In this document: positions 9,159-18,751 of the stretch, in pieces
Layout of the letters: each line of letters starts with the position of its first letter
Numbering within the stretch: the first letter of the stretch is position 1
DNA from: Neobacillus niacini
GTDB lineage: Bacteria; Bacillota; Bacilli; Bacillales; Cytobacillaceae
Assembly (NCBI RefSeq): GCF_023715415.1
Contig: NZ_JAMBOB010000008.1
Coordinates: 124,001 to 188,000, forward strand
Reading direction: 5' to 3'
Length of the DNA: 64,000 nt
Translations under genes and position numbers: made by a program
The notes under the pieces: generated by a model
Databases searched by the model: none
Told to the model about the DNA's origin: nothing
The model's input: the letters and a program-made list of their open reading frames with translations, nothing else

Positions 9159-9932
9159 ATGTCTGAACGTTTGATTCAATCGATTGAAAGAGCAGCTGAT
9201 GTCCTTGAATTATTTTTGGCCACAAATCCAGAACTTAGTGTTAAGGAAATTAGCGAAAAGCTTAATTTATCAAAAAGCACCGTTCATGGAATTATCAAGA
9301 CTTTGGAACATAGAGGTTACTTGCAGCAAAACTCAGAGGATTTGAAGTATAAGCTGGGGATTAAACTTTTCACACTAGGTAACTTTGTGGGTAAACATCT
9401 CGATATTGGAAACATAGCAAGACCTATTATTAGAGATTTGGCGAATGAATTAAATGAAACCGTTCACTTAGTTACATTACAGCGTGATGAAGTTGTTTAT
9501 ATTGAAAAGGTAGAAGGGCCAAGAGCTCTGACAATTTACTCCCATATTGGAAAAAGAGCGCCCGTTCACTGTACAGGTGTGGGGAAGGCAATACTTGCCC
9601 ATTTAAGTGAAAATGAGGCGGATAGGCTGTTATCACAAGCAAGTTTAAATGCATTTACAGAGTACACGATGACAGATGTGAATGAAATTAAGAAACATTT
9701 AGTTTCTGTCCGAGAGACTGGATATGCTGTCGATGATGAAGAAATTGAGTTAGGGCTGAAATGTATCGCCGCACCAATCTTCAATCATAAAGGAAATGTA
9801 ATCGCTTCAATTAGCTGTGCAGCTCCTAAAATGAGACTGGATGAAGAAATGCTTCCTAAAGTCATAGCGGGGATTAAGAGGGCTGCATCTGAGATTTCAA
9901 AATCATTAGGTTATAAAGGTAATATCGTTTAA
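9159..9932 (+). CDS. IclR-family transcriptional regulator
   Basis: About 257 residues: winged helix-turn-helix (LSVKEISEKLNLSKSTVHGI) in the first 60 residues, then an IclR effector domain with the conserved C-terminal cysteine area (SISCAAPKMR). I prefer ATG 9159 (AAGAAGG upstream; typical IclR beginning SERLIQSIERAADVL); ATG 9099 with GAGGTAGG upstream adds 20 residues but may lie before the transcription start. It precedes and probably controls the aldehyde dehydrogenase, aldolase and permease genes. The effector is probably a pathway acid; this is inference. Confidence 0.87.
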   Translation: MSERLIQSIERAADVLELFLATNPELSVKEISEKLNLSKSTVHGIIKTLEHRGYLQQNSEDLKYKLGIKLFTLGNFVGKHLDIGNIARPIIRDLANELNETVHLVTLQRDEVVYIEKVEGPRALTIYSHIGKRAPVHCTGVGKAILAHLSENEADRLLSQASLNAFTEYTMTDVNEIKKHLVSVRETGYAVDDEEIELGLKCIAAPIFNHKGNVIASISCAAPKMRLDEEMLPKVIAGIKRAASEISKSLGYKGNIV

Positions 9933-9991
9933 TAAGAAGCTAGAGTAAAAAAACATACAAAAATAAAGTAATCATTAGGAGGAGAATTATT

Positions 9992-10879
9992 TTGTCAAAA
10001 GTTAAAGTTGCTGTTCTTGGCTCAGGTAACATTGGTACAGATTTAATGATTAAGCTTGGTCGTTCGCAAATTTTAGAATTGACCGCAGTAATTGGGATTG
10101 ACCCGCAATCGGACGGTTTACGCCGTGCGAGGGAAATGGGATATGCAGGGGTTGCGACTGGGATTGATGGATTTCTAGCAGATCCTGAACTAAAAGCGGA
10201 TATCGTTTTTGATGCAACTTCTGCAAAAGCTCATCTTTATAATGCAAAGGTGTTAAAAGAAGCGGGGATTAAAGTAATTGATATGACTCCTGCAGCTGTT
10301 GGTCCATATGTATGTGCGGCTGTTAATATTGACGAGCATTTAGAAAAGGATAATATCAATTTGATTACATGTGGCGGACAGGCAACCATCCCAATGGTTC
10401 ATGCTGTAAACACTGTAAGTCCAGTAGAGTATGCTGAAATCGTTGCGACCATTTCAAGTAAAAGTGCTGGCCCGGGTACTCGTGCGAATATCGATGAATT
10501 TACCGAAACAACTTCACGTGCGATTGAAGTAGTCGGTGGAGCGAAAAAAGGGAAGGCAATCATGATACTAAACCCTGCTGAGCCTCCAATTATGATGCGT
10601 GATACCGTTTATACCCTTGTAGAAGAAGGAAAAATGGACGAAGAGGGTATTAGAAAATCCATTGCTGAAATGACAGAAGTTGTTCAATCCTATGTTCCAG
10701 GCTATCAGCTCCGTACGGAACCGATCTTTGAAGGAAATAAAGTAACCATCTTTATTCAAGTTGAGGGAGCCGGTGATTACCTGCCTAAATACTCAGGAAA
10801 CCTTGATATTATGACAGCAGCTGGTGTGAAAATTGCTGAAGAGTTTGCTAAAAATCTATTAAAGAAAGAAACAGTTTAA
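9992..10879 (+). CDS. mhpF: Acetaldehyde dehydrogenase (acylating), MhpF/DmpF family
   Basis: A 295-residue enzyme that converts acetaldehyde (or propanal), NAD+ and CoA to acyl-CoA. It has an N-terminal NAD-binding region ([11 protein letters not shown]), and the catalytic cysteine is C127 in [11 protein letters not shown], matching the family. It starts at TTG after AGGAGGAG. In known pathways it forms a channelling complex with the aldolase encoded 20 bases downstream. Length is normal for the family. Confidence 0.92.
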   Translation: MSKVKVAVLGSGNIGTDLMIKLGRSQILELTAVIGIDPQSDGLRRAREMGYAGVATGIDGFLADPELKADIVFDATSAKAHLYNAKVLKEAGIKVIDMTPAAVGPYVCAAVNIDEHLEKDNINLITCGGQATIPMVHAVNTVSPVEYAEIVATISSKSAGPGTRANIDEFTETTSRAIEVVGGAKKGKAIMILNPAEPPIMMRDTVYTLVEEGKMDEEGIRKSIAEMTEVVQSYVPGYQLRTEPIFEGNKVTIFIQVEGAGDYLPKYSGNLDIMTAAGVKIAEEFAKNLLKKETV

Positions 10880-10899
10880 GCTGTAGAAAGGGGAAAATA

Positions 10900-11916
10900 A
10901 TGACAAACGAAAGAGATATTTTAATCACTGAGGTTGCCTTACGAGATGGAAGTCATGCAGTCTCTCACCAATTTACCGTAGATCAAGTGCTAAAAGTAGC
11001 GAAAGCATTGAATGATGCGAACGTTCCATTCATCGAAGTGTCTCATGGTGACGGTTTAGCAGGTTCTTCATTACAATATGGACTTTCACACACAAATGAA
11101 ATGGAATTAATTGAAGCAGCGGTTTCTGTTGCAGATAAGTCCAAAGTTGCCGTCCTCTTATTGCCAGGTATCGGCACATTGCATGATTTGAAAGAAGCAG
11201 CTAATTTAGGAGCAAAGATGGCTCGTATCGCAACACATGTTACAGAAGCGGATGTGGCTCCACAGCATATTGCTTATGCAAAAGAACTGGGGATGGAAAC
11301 GGTTGGATTCTTAATGATGAACCATATGGCTCCAGTTGACAAATTAGTGGAACAAGCGAAGTTAATGGAAAGCTATGGTGCAGATACAGTCTATGTTGTA
11401 GACTCAGCAGGATATCTGCTTCCAGGTCAAGTTCGTGAACGGATTCGTGCGCTTAAGCAATCTGTAGGCATCAACATTGGTTTCCACGCTCATAACAATT
11501 TATCGCTTGCGATGGCGAATACACTTGTAGCAATTGAAGAAGGAGCTACCCGTATTGACGGAAGTGTTCGTTGCTTAGGTGCCGGTGCCGGTAACACGCA
11601 AACAGAAGTATTAGTAGCCGTTTGTGAACGGATGGGAATTAAAACTGGGGTAGATTTATATAAAATGATGGATCTAGCCGAAGACATCATTGCGCCATTA
11701 TTACCAGTGCCGCAAGAAATTACAAAAGACAGCCTCACACTAGGCTATGCGGGTGTTTACTCAAGCTTTGCCTTGCATTCAAAACGTGCGGCTCAAAAGT
11801 ATGGCGTAGATTCTCGTGATATTTTAATCGAACTTGGCAAACGTAAAGTGGTTGGCGGTCAAGAGGATATGATTGTTGAAGTTGCTGCGGAAATTGCTAA
11901 AAATAAGAATCGCTAA
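10900..11916 (+). CDS. mhpE: 4-hydroxy-2-oxovalerate aldolase, MhpE/DmpG family
   Basis: A 338-residue class II aldolase of the HMGL-like TIM-barrel family that splits 4-hydroxy-2-oxoacids to pyruvate plus an aldehyde. Visible features are the N-terminal RDGSHA catalytic/metal segment, the metal-binding histidines in GFHAHNNLS, and the C-terminal DmpG-type communication domain (GVYSSFALHSKRAA). Together with the preceding dehydrogenase it would yield pyruvate and acetyl-CoA. No 2-hydroxypentadienoate hydratase or ring-cleavage dioxygenase is nearby, so the source of substrate is unclear. Confidence 0.92.
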   Translation: MTNERDILITEVALRDGSHAVSHQFTVDQVLKVAKALNDANVPFIEVSHGDGLAGSSLQYGLSHTNEMELIEAAVSVADKSKVAVLLLPGIGTLHDLKEAANLGAKMARIATHVTEADVAPQHIAYAKELGMETVGFLMMNHMAPVDKLVEQAKLMESYGADTVYVVDSAGYLLPGQVRERIRALKQSVGINIGFHAHNNLSLAMANTLVAIEEGATRIDGSVRCLGAGAGNTQTEVLVAVCERMGIKTGVDLYKMMDLAEDIIAPLLPVPQEITKDSLTLGYAGVYSSFALHSKRAAQKYGVDSRDILIELGKRKVVGGQEDMIVEVAAEIAKNKNR

Positions 11917-11966
11917 TAGAAAATAGATTAGTAGATTTAATGAGGGACAAGAATACAATTAAAAGT

Positions 11967-12030
11967 TTAGTGAAGTGAGAACTCGATATCTTGCTTCACT
12001 AACAAATTGATAGGTTTGGAAACGCTTTAA
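11967..12030 (+). promoter_or_regulatory. Stem-loop and candidate cre site before the GntP permease gene
   Basis: A 9-bp inverted repeat TTAGTGAAG/CTTCACTAA (11967-11975, 11994-12002) without a T-run, followed by TGGAAACGCTTTAA at 12017-12030, which matches the catabolite-responsive element pattern TGWNANCGNTNWCA except at two positions. Function is inferred: the cre-like site could give CcpA control of the permease. Confidence 0.4.
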
Positions 12031-12090
12031 GATTTATTCAAGTAGTCCTTCATGTAGAGTTATGCATCCTAGGGGTAGAGGAGAAATATC

Positions 12091-13500
12091 ATGGAATTAG
12101 TCATTATACTATTAGCACTCGGAATGCTGATGTTTATCGCATATCGAGGATTCACCGTTATCATTTTTGCACCTATTTGTGCGCTATTTGCCGTACTTTT
12201 AACCGAACCAGGATGGATTCTACCATTTTACTCGAATGTATTTATGGGGAAAATGGTTGAGTACATACAGCTTTATTTTCCAATCTTCTTATTAGGAGCG
12301 ATTTTTGGTAAGGTAGTAGAAATGTCCGGACTTGCCAAAACAATTGCTTCTACGATTGTCCAAGTTGTTGGTCAAAAAAGAGGAATGTTAGCCATCGTTT
12401 TACTTGCCGCTATCTTAACCTATAGTGGAATTAGCTTAGTGGTGGTAGCATTCGCAGTTTATCCATTTGCTGCGCATCTTTTCAGAGAATCGAATATTCC
12501 AAAGCGTTTAATTCCAGGTACAATTGCACTTGGTTCATTCACTTTTACAATGGATGCATTACCTGGTTCGCCGCAAGTACAAAACGTCATTCCAACAAGC
12601 TTCTTTAAAACAAATCTTTATGCTGCACCTACGCTTGGGATTATCGGAGCTATTTTTATCTTTATACTTGGAATGTGGTATTTGAACTCTCGCCGTATTA
12701 AAGCAGAAAAAGCTGGGGAAGGTTATGACAGCTTTGGTACCATTAAGGATGACAATGAAGTAACCATTAATTTAGAGGAACAAGAAAGTATCGGCCGAAA
12801 GATTTTTGCTTTTGTTCCTGTCCTATTAGTAGCAGTTTTAAACAAAGTATTAACAACGGTAATTCCAAAATGGTATCCAAATGGTTTCGACTTCGAAGCA
12901 ATTGGAATGAGTTTTCCTAGCATTGAAACCTCAAAGGTTATTGGTATTTGGTCGGTTGAGATTGCACTTTTAGTCGGTATTATCGCTACGATTCTTTATA
13001 ACCGTAAACCAGTTATGATGAATTTCAAAGATGGAATGAAAGTCGGAGTAGCAGGCGCGTTGCTTGCTATTATGAACTCAGCAACAGAATATGGATTTGG
13101 AGCAGTTATTTCAAATTTACCTGGTTTCTCTATCGCAAGAGATGGGATTGCCAAAGTATTTGGTCATCCATTGCTAAATGGGGCTGTTACCACCAATATT
13201 CTTTCTGCTATCTCTGGATCAGCGTCTGCCGGTATTGCCATCACGCTTGGGATGATGTCAGAAAAATACATTGAACTAGCTAATCAATTTGATATTCCTC
13301 TCGAGGTCATGCACCGTGTCATCTCTATGGCTTCCGGTGGTATGGATACACTGCCGCATAACGGGGCGGTTATTACCTTATTGGCCATTACAGGGTTGAC
13401 GCATAAGCAATCCTACCGAGATATCTTTGCAATCACGATTATTAAAACAATTGCAGCGTTCTTTATCATAGCTGTATATCTTTTAACTGGAATCGTATAA
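12091..13500 (+). CDS. GntP-family permease
   Basis: A 469-residue polytopic transporter of the GntP (gluconate/organic acid:H+ symporter) family, with about 12 hydrophobic segments and a conserved region near residues 420-440 (GGMDTLPHNGAVITLLAIT). It is separated from the aldolase gene by 174 bases holding a stem-loop and a cre-like site, so it may have its own control. Its position suggests that it imports the hydroxy- or oxo-acid metabolised by the two enzymes; gluconate specificity should not be assumed. Confidence 0.85.
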   Translation: MELVIILLALGMLMFIAYRGFTVIIFAPICALFAVLLTEPGWILPFYSNVFMGKMVEYIQLYFPIFLLGAIFGKVVEMSGLAKTIASTIVQVVGQKRGMLAIVLLAAILTYSGISLVVVAFAVYPFAAHLFRESNIPKRLIPGTIALGSFTFTMDALPGSPQVQNVIPTSFFKTNLYAAPTLGIIGAIFIFILGMWYLNSRRIKAEKAGEGYDSFGTIKDDNEVTINLEEQESIGRKIFAFVPVLLVAVLNKVLTTVIPKWYPNGFDFEAIGMSFPSIETSKVIGIWSVEIALLVGIIATILYNRKPVMMNFKDGMKVGVAGALLAIMNSATEYGFGAVISNLPGFSIARDGIAKVFGHPLLNGAVTTNILSAISGSASAGIAITLGMMSEKYIELANQFDIPLEVMHRVISMASGGMDTLPHNGAVITLLAITGLTHKQSYRDIFAITIIKTIAAFFIIAVYLLTGIV

Positions 13501-13507
13501 GTGTTAT

Positions 13508-13555
13508 AAGCAAGTAGATTATGTCTAACTTTAGACGATTCTACTTGCTTTTTCT
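13508..13555. terminator. Bidirectional terminator between GntP gene and gerC
   Basis: AAGCAAGTAGA/TCTACTTGCTT arms (13508-13518, 13540-13550) with an inner GTCTAA/TTAGAC stem and T-run, between converging genes. Confidence 0.88.
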
Positions 13556-14632
13556 TTATTCTATTACACCCGATTCTGAGATTTTGACATCCGGTTTTAT
13601 CTTTACGACAATATCTTTATATTGATTTTCTCGCCAATTATTGAAGTCGAAATTTCTGGTCTGTGTTTTTACATAATGACCTATTCCTATTGGGTCTATT
13701 TGTTTACCTATAAAACGCTGTACCAATTTAAGGGATTCTTTCTGAATGTCCTTTGAGAATTGTTGTTTTAATTCTTGGATATTCTTTGGAGTAAGCTCTT
13801 GACCTGTAAATTCATTGATGATTCCATCAACTTTTATATGAATCGTGATTTCCATTGGATTTCTTTTCGTCAATTCAAAATTGTGGGAAGAACGAATGCT
13901 TCGGACAGCTGCTTCACCACTTTCTATTTTAACTCTGTGTAAGCCTTCGCTGTATTTGTCTACTAGCAGCTTGAAAAAAAACATATCCTCCGCTTCAATA
14001 AAATCAACCATTTTTCCATATTTGAGAAGCGAAATCCCAGTGATTTTTAATTTATCCTTTCCAATTTGTTTTATCTGCGGTATGAAAGGTGTTTTTCCCT
14101 CTTGATAAAAATCAGCAAGAAACCATTGAAGATTTGTTTGTGGCAGATCTTCATTTTTAATATTATGGTTCATCAGATTTGAAATATAAGTGGCATTTCC
14201 TCTTATTCCATAGTTGCCTCCAAGTAATTCCTTTGTTTCTCCATCCACCACAGCTAAATAGAGACCGGACCCCACTCCGGGATCCCTCTGAAAGGGGTCA
14301 ACCAATGGAAGAATTCCTACTTTTTCAGTTAATGTCTTACTAAATAAAACCACCGCAAGGCTTCCGGTTACTAGCGGGTCAGCTGTTTGTCGTTGAATAT
14401 CCTGCAGCATACTTTTTTTTATCTCAGCTTTTGCTGAGAAGGTGATGTTTTTAGGTGCCTGTTTAGGCAGGTAAACAGGGATAACAATTGTTCCAAGAAT
14501 GTTTTTGCTATCGATATAGTCAAAGCCTATACCTTCAATTAACGTAATATCATCTAATACTTCTTTTTGGACACAGCCATTTAGAATGGAGGCTAGGAAA
14601 ACAGAAGCAATCAATTTAAGAGTGCGTCTCAC
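13556..14632 (-). CDS. Spore germination receptor lipoprotein, Ger(x)C family
   Basis: A 358-residue lipoprotein of the GerAC/GerKC family: signal peptide with lipobox ILNGC (C20), then the Ger(x)C domain with LIEGIGFDYIDSK near the start and PFQRDPGVGSGLYLAVVDG in the middle. It is the C subunit of a nutrient germinant receptor in the spore inner membrane. Its start overlaps the end of the GerB gene by 17 bases. The third gene of a complete A-B-C operon; germinant specificity cannot be read from sequence. Confidence 0.92.
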   Translation of the reverse strand: MRRTLKLIASVFLASILNGCVQKEVLDDITLIEGIGFDYIDSKNILGTIVIPVYLPKQAPKNITFSAKAEIKKSMLQDIQRQTADPLVTGSLAVVLFSKTLTEKVGILPLVDPFQRDPGVGSGLYLAVVDGETKELLGGNYGIRGNATYISNLMNHNIKNEDLPQTNLQWFLADFYQEGKTPFIPQIKQIGKDKLKITGISLLKYGKMVDFIEAEDMFFFKLLVDKYSEGLHRVKIESGEAAVRSIRSSHNFELTKRNPMEITIHIKVDGIINEFTGQELTPKNIQELKQQFSKDIQKESLKLVQRFIGKQIDPIGIGHYVKTQTRNFDFNNWRENQYKDIVVKIKPDVKISESGVIE

Positions 14633-15716
14633 GATTTCTCACCTTCTTTGCTATTAATGTACCTGCAAACAATAAAGGAATGTAAATGGTATTGAAATAA
14701 AAACCAACCTTTGCAGTAAAATCAGTCACGATATTAATTTGGTCTCTTGTTGATAGCAAACTGGTGGCTATTAAACAAAGTGTTGCAATGACCGGAATCG
14801 AAGTTTTTTGACGAATGGAAAAAATCCGTTTAGCTAATCGACTTGCACACCATAAACAAATACATAAATTGGGTAATATCACTATGCCCCAGTTTGCAAT
14901 GCCGATATATTCAAAGCGTTCAACGAATGGTAATTTAATAATTTTCCACATGGTTAATGTTGGCCATAGGTTTTTTTGTAATTGTGCTTCCGAAAAAAAG
15001 CCAAAGGCTAGAATAGCCAAATAAATACAAATCATTGTTGTGTATAATGCACCAAGGTGAGCCCACTTCTTACTCTTTTCTGGATTTTGTATAAACGGAT
15101 AAAAAAATAATAAGGTTTCAAATCCTAAGACGGTAAATGTCATATCACGACTACCAAGTAGTATCTCCTTAACTGAATGATCGAAAATGGGAAGGAGATT
15201 GGTAAAGTCAGAATACTGAATGGTAATAATAAACAGTACCGCAATATAGAATGGCAAAACGATTGAAAAAAAGGCAATTCCTGCTACCGTCCTAAAACCA
15301 CCAAACACAATATAGATAACTAATATTAGAAACGCAAGGGCAAACCAAAAAGTTTTTAGTTCCGGAAACATCCATACTTGAATCACTTCTATATAGCTGC
15401 GAAGAATAGTAACGGTATATAAACTAAAGTAAAGAATAAAAAGGCTGCTAAGGATTTTCCCGATTTTTTTTCCAAGTATCAATGTATGAATCGAAGTCAT
15501 ATCGCCATTTGCTATTTTTAGCATTTTAAACATCATCCACAAAAGTATATGGACCACTAACCCCGATAGAATGATGGACATCCAAGCATCATATCCTGCG
15601 GTTTTAGCAATAAATCTTTGAAATCCCAGAATACCTACTCCTGTCTGCATGGTATGAATTAGAAAAAATACGAGAAAAGGAGATATTTTTTTACTGTCTG
15701 GAACGTTAGCGTTCAT
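14616..15716 (-). CDS. Spore germination receptor permease subunit, GerAB family
   Basis: A 366-residue membrane protein of the GerAB/endospore germination permease family (APC-like fold, about ten helices). I start at ATG 15716, preceded by AGAGGG; an ATG six codons upstream overlaps the end of gerA and lies within that region. The segment ISPFLVFFLIHTMQTGVGILGF is typical of the family's first helix. B subunits are thought to bind the germinant. Confidence 0.92.
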   Translation of the reverse strand: MNANVPDSKKISPFLVFFLIHTMQTGVGILGFQRFIAKTAGYDAWMSIILSGLVVHILLWMMFKMLKIANGDMTSIHTLILGKKIGKILSSLFILYFSLYTVTILRSYIEVIQVWMFPELKTFWFALAFLILVIYIVFGGFRTVAGIAFFSIVLPFYIAVLFIITIQYSDFTNLLPIFDHSVKEILLGSRDMTFTVLGFETLLFFYPFIQNPEKSKKWAHLGALYTTMICIYLAILAFGFFSEAQLQKNLWPTLTMWKIIKLPFVERFEYIGIANWGIVILPNLCICLWCASRLAKRIFSIRQKTSIPVIATLCLIATSLLSTRDQINIVTDFTAKVGFYFNTIYIPLLFAGTLIAKKVRNRETHS

Positions 15717-15726
15717 AATGGTCCCT

Positions 15727-17205
15727 CTATTCATCTTCTATATCTTTCTTTTCCTTTTTAGCTTTTTTGGGAAAACGGTAGGGTTCCTTTGTATTCAGCA
15801 GGAAGGGTCGTTTTCTTTGTTTATCAAAAGATAACCGTATAAAAGCATCCTTTAGGTCTTGCATCCTAGGAGGGTACAAAGGCTCTAAATATGGCCTTCC
15901 TAATGAAGTAAGACGAATAAGATGGGTCAATAAAAAACAAAAGCAGACTATTATTCCAAGAAGTCCCCAAACTTCCGCAAAAAGTAAAAAGGGAAAGCGC
16001 AGTAATCGAATCGTGTTACCTATTCTGTATACAGGGGTTGTAAAGGAAGCAAGTGCTGCTAATGCAATGAAAATTAATAGAATGTTACTCGTGAGACCAG
16101 CTTCAACGCTAGCCGTCCCAATAACAATCCCGCCTACGATACCGATGGTCTGACCAACCTTTGTGGGTAGTCTAGCCCCGGCTTCTCGTAAAAGTTCAAT
16201 CGTTAATTCTAGAAATAAAGCTTCCAAAATAGGGGGGAAAGGAATAGCCCTTCGAGAAGCTACTAAGGTACTCATTAGATCCTGTGGTATTAATTCATAA
16301 TGATAACTCAGTGTTGCTACATATACAGGTGTAACCAGAATAGAAAACACAACAGCAAATAGACGAATCAAGCGGAAGAAGGAAGATAGAATCCAGTTTA
16401 AATAATAATCCTCAAATGAGCTGAAAAATTCGACTAGTGTAGTAGGACCAATTAATGCGTGTGGTGAACCATCGACAAAAATTGCTACTTTTCCTTCTGC
16501 CAGGATGGCAGAAATTCGGTCTGGCCGCTCTGTATCTAGAAGCTGTGGAAATGGCGAATTTTGATTATCAGAAATAATTTGCACGATATAAGAGCTATCT
16601 GTAATCTCATCAAATTCAATACCTTCAATTCGCTGTCGGACCGTATTTACATTCTCGGTATTAGTAATCCCATCTATATAAAGAATCGCTACTTTTGTCT
16701 TTGAAAGTGTTCCGACCGTTTTTTTTTCAATGACCAGTTCTTTAACAGGGATTCTTTTTCTAATCAGATTTAGATTTTGATCTAGCGATTCTACAAAGGA
16801 TTCCTTAGGTCCGATTACACTGAATTCAACTTCTGGAAGGCTTATATTTCGACCGATTTCCTTCTTTGCTCCCAAAAAGCAAAACTTGTTATCTTTACCG
16901 TTAACCGTTAATAGGACTGAACCGTTAAATATCATATCTTCAATCTGCGAGATATCCTCTGAGAGTTTAATATCAGGGAGGGGAACGATTTGTTTGACAT
17001 CTTCTATTTGTTTGAAATTTCCTTCCAATAAATAGGGTAGAACACTATCTTGAATTGTTTTCTCATCAACAAGAGTGGCTAAGAATTTCAAAGTAAAAGA
17101 GATGTTTGATTTATTGTTATAATACTCAAGGCATTTAAAATCAGCAGATTTTGCCAAAATCTTGTCTAAACTTTCTTTCTCGGAATTTTTAAAAAAGTTA
17201 AACAT
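15727..17205 (-). CDS. Spore germination receptor subunit, GerAA/GerKA family
   Basis: A 492-residue GerA-type subunit: a soluble N-terminal half of about 240 residues, then membrane helices between roughly 260 and 440, and a basic cytoplasmic C-terminus (FPKKAKKEKKDIEDE). Conserved segments include DGSPHALIGPTTLVEFF and ASRRAIPFPPILEAL. Start ATG follows AAAAGGAGAAGAATT. It is the first gene of the operon; transcription in the forespore is expected from the family, but I could not identify a convincing SigG promoter. Confidence 0.93.
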   Translation of the reverse strand: MFNFFKNSEKESLDKILAKSADFKCLEYYNNKSNISFTLKFLATLVDEKTIQDSVLPYLLEGNFKQIEDVKQIVPLPDIKLSEDISQIEDMIFNGSVLLTVNGKDNKFCFLGAKKEIGRNISLPEVEFSVIGPKESFVESLDQNLNLIRKRIPVKELVIEKKTVGTLSKTKVAILYIDGITNTENVNTVRQRIEGIEFDEITDSSYIVQIISDNQNSPFPQLLDTERPDRISAILAEGKVAIFVDGSPHALIGPTTLVEFFSSFEDYYLNWILSSFFRLIRLFAVVFSILVTPVYVATLSYHYELIPQDLMSTLVASRRAIPFPPILEALFLELTIELLREAGARLPTKVGQTIGIVGGIVIGTASVEAGLTSNILLIFIALAALASFTTPVYRIGNTIRLLRFPFLLFAEVWGLLGIIVCFCFLLTHLIRLTSLGRPYLEPLYPPRMQDLKDAFIRLSFDKQRKRPFLLNTKEPYRFPKKAKKEKKDIEDE

Positions 17206-17307
17206 AATTCTTCTCCTTTTTGGAAGAGACTAAAAGTAGTGTTTCCAATATTGAAAAGTTTATGTTTCAGAAGGAAATTAGCGTAAATAGATAAAAATTC
17301 CTATTAT

Positions 17308-17336
17308 TTGAAAATTTAGTTAAAATAGTATATAAT
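17308..17336 (+). promoter_or_regulatory. SigA-type promoter ahead of the hairpin leader of the kinase gene
   Basis: TTGAAA (17308-17313), 17-bp spacer, TATAAT (17331-17336). The transcript would begin near 17343 and run through about 110 bases of leader into the strong terminator at 17452. The leader holds TCTAG/CTAGA arms around 17427-17446. Confidence 0.65.
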
Positions 17337-17451
17337 AAAGGTGGATATAGGGATATATGCTCTAATCTACCAATTACAATTCATTTTCAATTCTGAGATT
17401 CATTCATTATTAATCGGTAATGATTTTCTAGATATGTAGATGCTAGAATTT

Positions 17452-17498
17452 AAGCCAAAATAAGACGTAGGGACACTACGCTTATTTTGGCTTTTTTT
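17452..17498 (+). terminator. Strong terminator inside the leader of the kinase gene
   Basis: Stem of AAGCCAAAATAAG plus CGTAG against CTACG plus CTTATTTTGGCTT (17452-17493, one bulged A), loop GGACA, then seven-plus Ts. It ends 31 bases before the kinase start codon, between a promoter and its gene, so it either ends a small RNA of about 155 nt or acts as an attenuator. Confidence 0.85.
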
Positions 17499-17529
17499 AT
17501 TTATCCAAAAATAGGAGGGAAGGGATTAC

Positions 17530-18603
17530 ATGGATAAGGATGAGCTGAAACGATTAAACTTCTTACTTGAAATATATGTAGATGTGAATGTCGATAAGGA
17601 TTTCTCAGTACTATCAAAAGAAATAGATCCATTCTTTATAGTAAACATGGCTGGTCAAATCATTTATGTCAATGAGGTCTGTGAAGAGCTTTTGCAATGC
17701 TCTAGAAATGAACTAAATAAAAAGAAACTGAGTGAAGTCTTCATTTCTTCTGCTTTAAGTGAAACGCAAACCTTCTTCGTTGAAAAACAACGGGAACAGC
17801 TAATGAATTTTGATTCAAAAATCAATATTAGACCTGAAAGTATGATTGATGTTAATGTAACTACCTTTCCCATTCTTTTTAATAATGAAGTAGTAGGGAA
17901 CTATGTAGTGTTAAAAGATATAACATTGATTAAGAGGGAAAGACAGTTACTTACGGAAAAGCGAGCAGCGGCAGGTCAATTAGCCGCTGGGATTGCACAT
18001 GAAATTCGTAATCCCATTACCGCAATAAAGGGCTTCATGCAGTTAATAATGGGCGAGCATAAAGGAGAAAAGACGTACTTCAGAATTGTGGAATCAGAGA
18101 TTAACCGTGTGGAAATGATTCTAAAGGAACTAATGGTTCTTGCAAAGCCAACAAAAATTGATTATAAAAAGCTGGATATACGTTCTCTATTAGACAAAGT
18201 CCTAACGTTGATGGAGTCGCAGACGCTATTAAAAAATATCGAAGTGATAAAAAACTTCTATGCTTTAGAGGTAACGATAGTAGGGGACGAGAACCAAATG
18301 AAACAAGTGTTTATCAACTATATAAAAAATGCAATTGAAGCAATGAAGGAGGGAGGGAAGCTAATTGTGGAAGGCATTCATTTAAATGAAAGCGTTCATA
18401 TTCGAATTATTGACCATGGAAGTGGAATTCCCCCAGAGATATTAAAACGGATAAATGAACCATTTTTTACAACGAAGGAAAATGGGATGGGTCTTGGAAT
18501 GCAAGTGAGCAATGAAATCATTGAGGAGCATCGTGGGAGGATTAATATAATCAGTAATACAGAAGGGACCTGTATTGAAGTGATATTACCGACCGCTACC
18601 TAA
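17530..18603 (+). CDS. Soluble PAS-domain sensor histidine kinase (sporulation-kinase-like)
   Basis: A 357-residue kinase with no membrane helix: PAS domain at about residues 25-135, HisKA dimerisation domain with H157 in AGIAHEIRNPITAIKG, and HATPase domain with N-box (NYIKNAIEAM), G1 (DHGSGIP) and G2 (NGMGLGM). No response regulator is adjacent, as is usual for the orphan kinases that feed the sporulation phosphorelay (KinA/KinE type). Start ATG follows ATAGGAGGGAAGGG. A strong terminator hairpin lies in its leader, suggesting conditional expression. The signal sensed is unknown. Confidence 0.85.
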   Translation: MDKDELKRLNFLLEIYVDVNVDKDFSVLSKEIDPFFIVNMAGQIIYVNEVCEELLQCSRNELNKKKLSEVFISSALSETQTFFVEKQREQLMNFDSKINIRPESMIDVNVTTFPILFNNEVVGNYVVLKDITLIKRERQLLTEKRAAAGQLAAGIAHEIRNPITAIKGFMQLIMGEHKGEKTYFRIVESEINRVEMILKELMVLAKPTKIDYKKLDIRSLLDKVLTLMESQTLLKNIEVIKNFYALEVTIVGDENQMKQVFINYIKNAIEAMKEGGKLIVEGIHLNESVHIRIIDHGSGIPPEILKRINEPFFTTKENGMGLGMQVSNEIIEEHRGRINIISNTEGTCIEVILPTAT

Positions 18604-18751
18604 ATAATTGCAGTATAGTAAAAATAATGGTAAAATAAGAGAGTCTAATGTCTTGCTGTCATTAGTTTTGTATTCATATATTATACATAAAAATAATACT
18701 TGTAAACTGTCTGGTAAATGGAAGAAACTATTACTATAGTCGTCTGAACCG

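Noticed and set aside
17206..17300. SigG promoter of the ger operon
   Set aside because: No sequence close enough to the SigG -35/-10 pattern at proper spacing could be identified with confidence.
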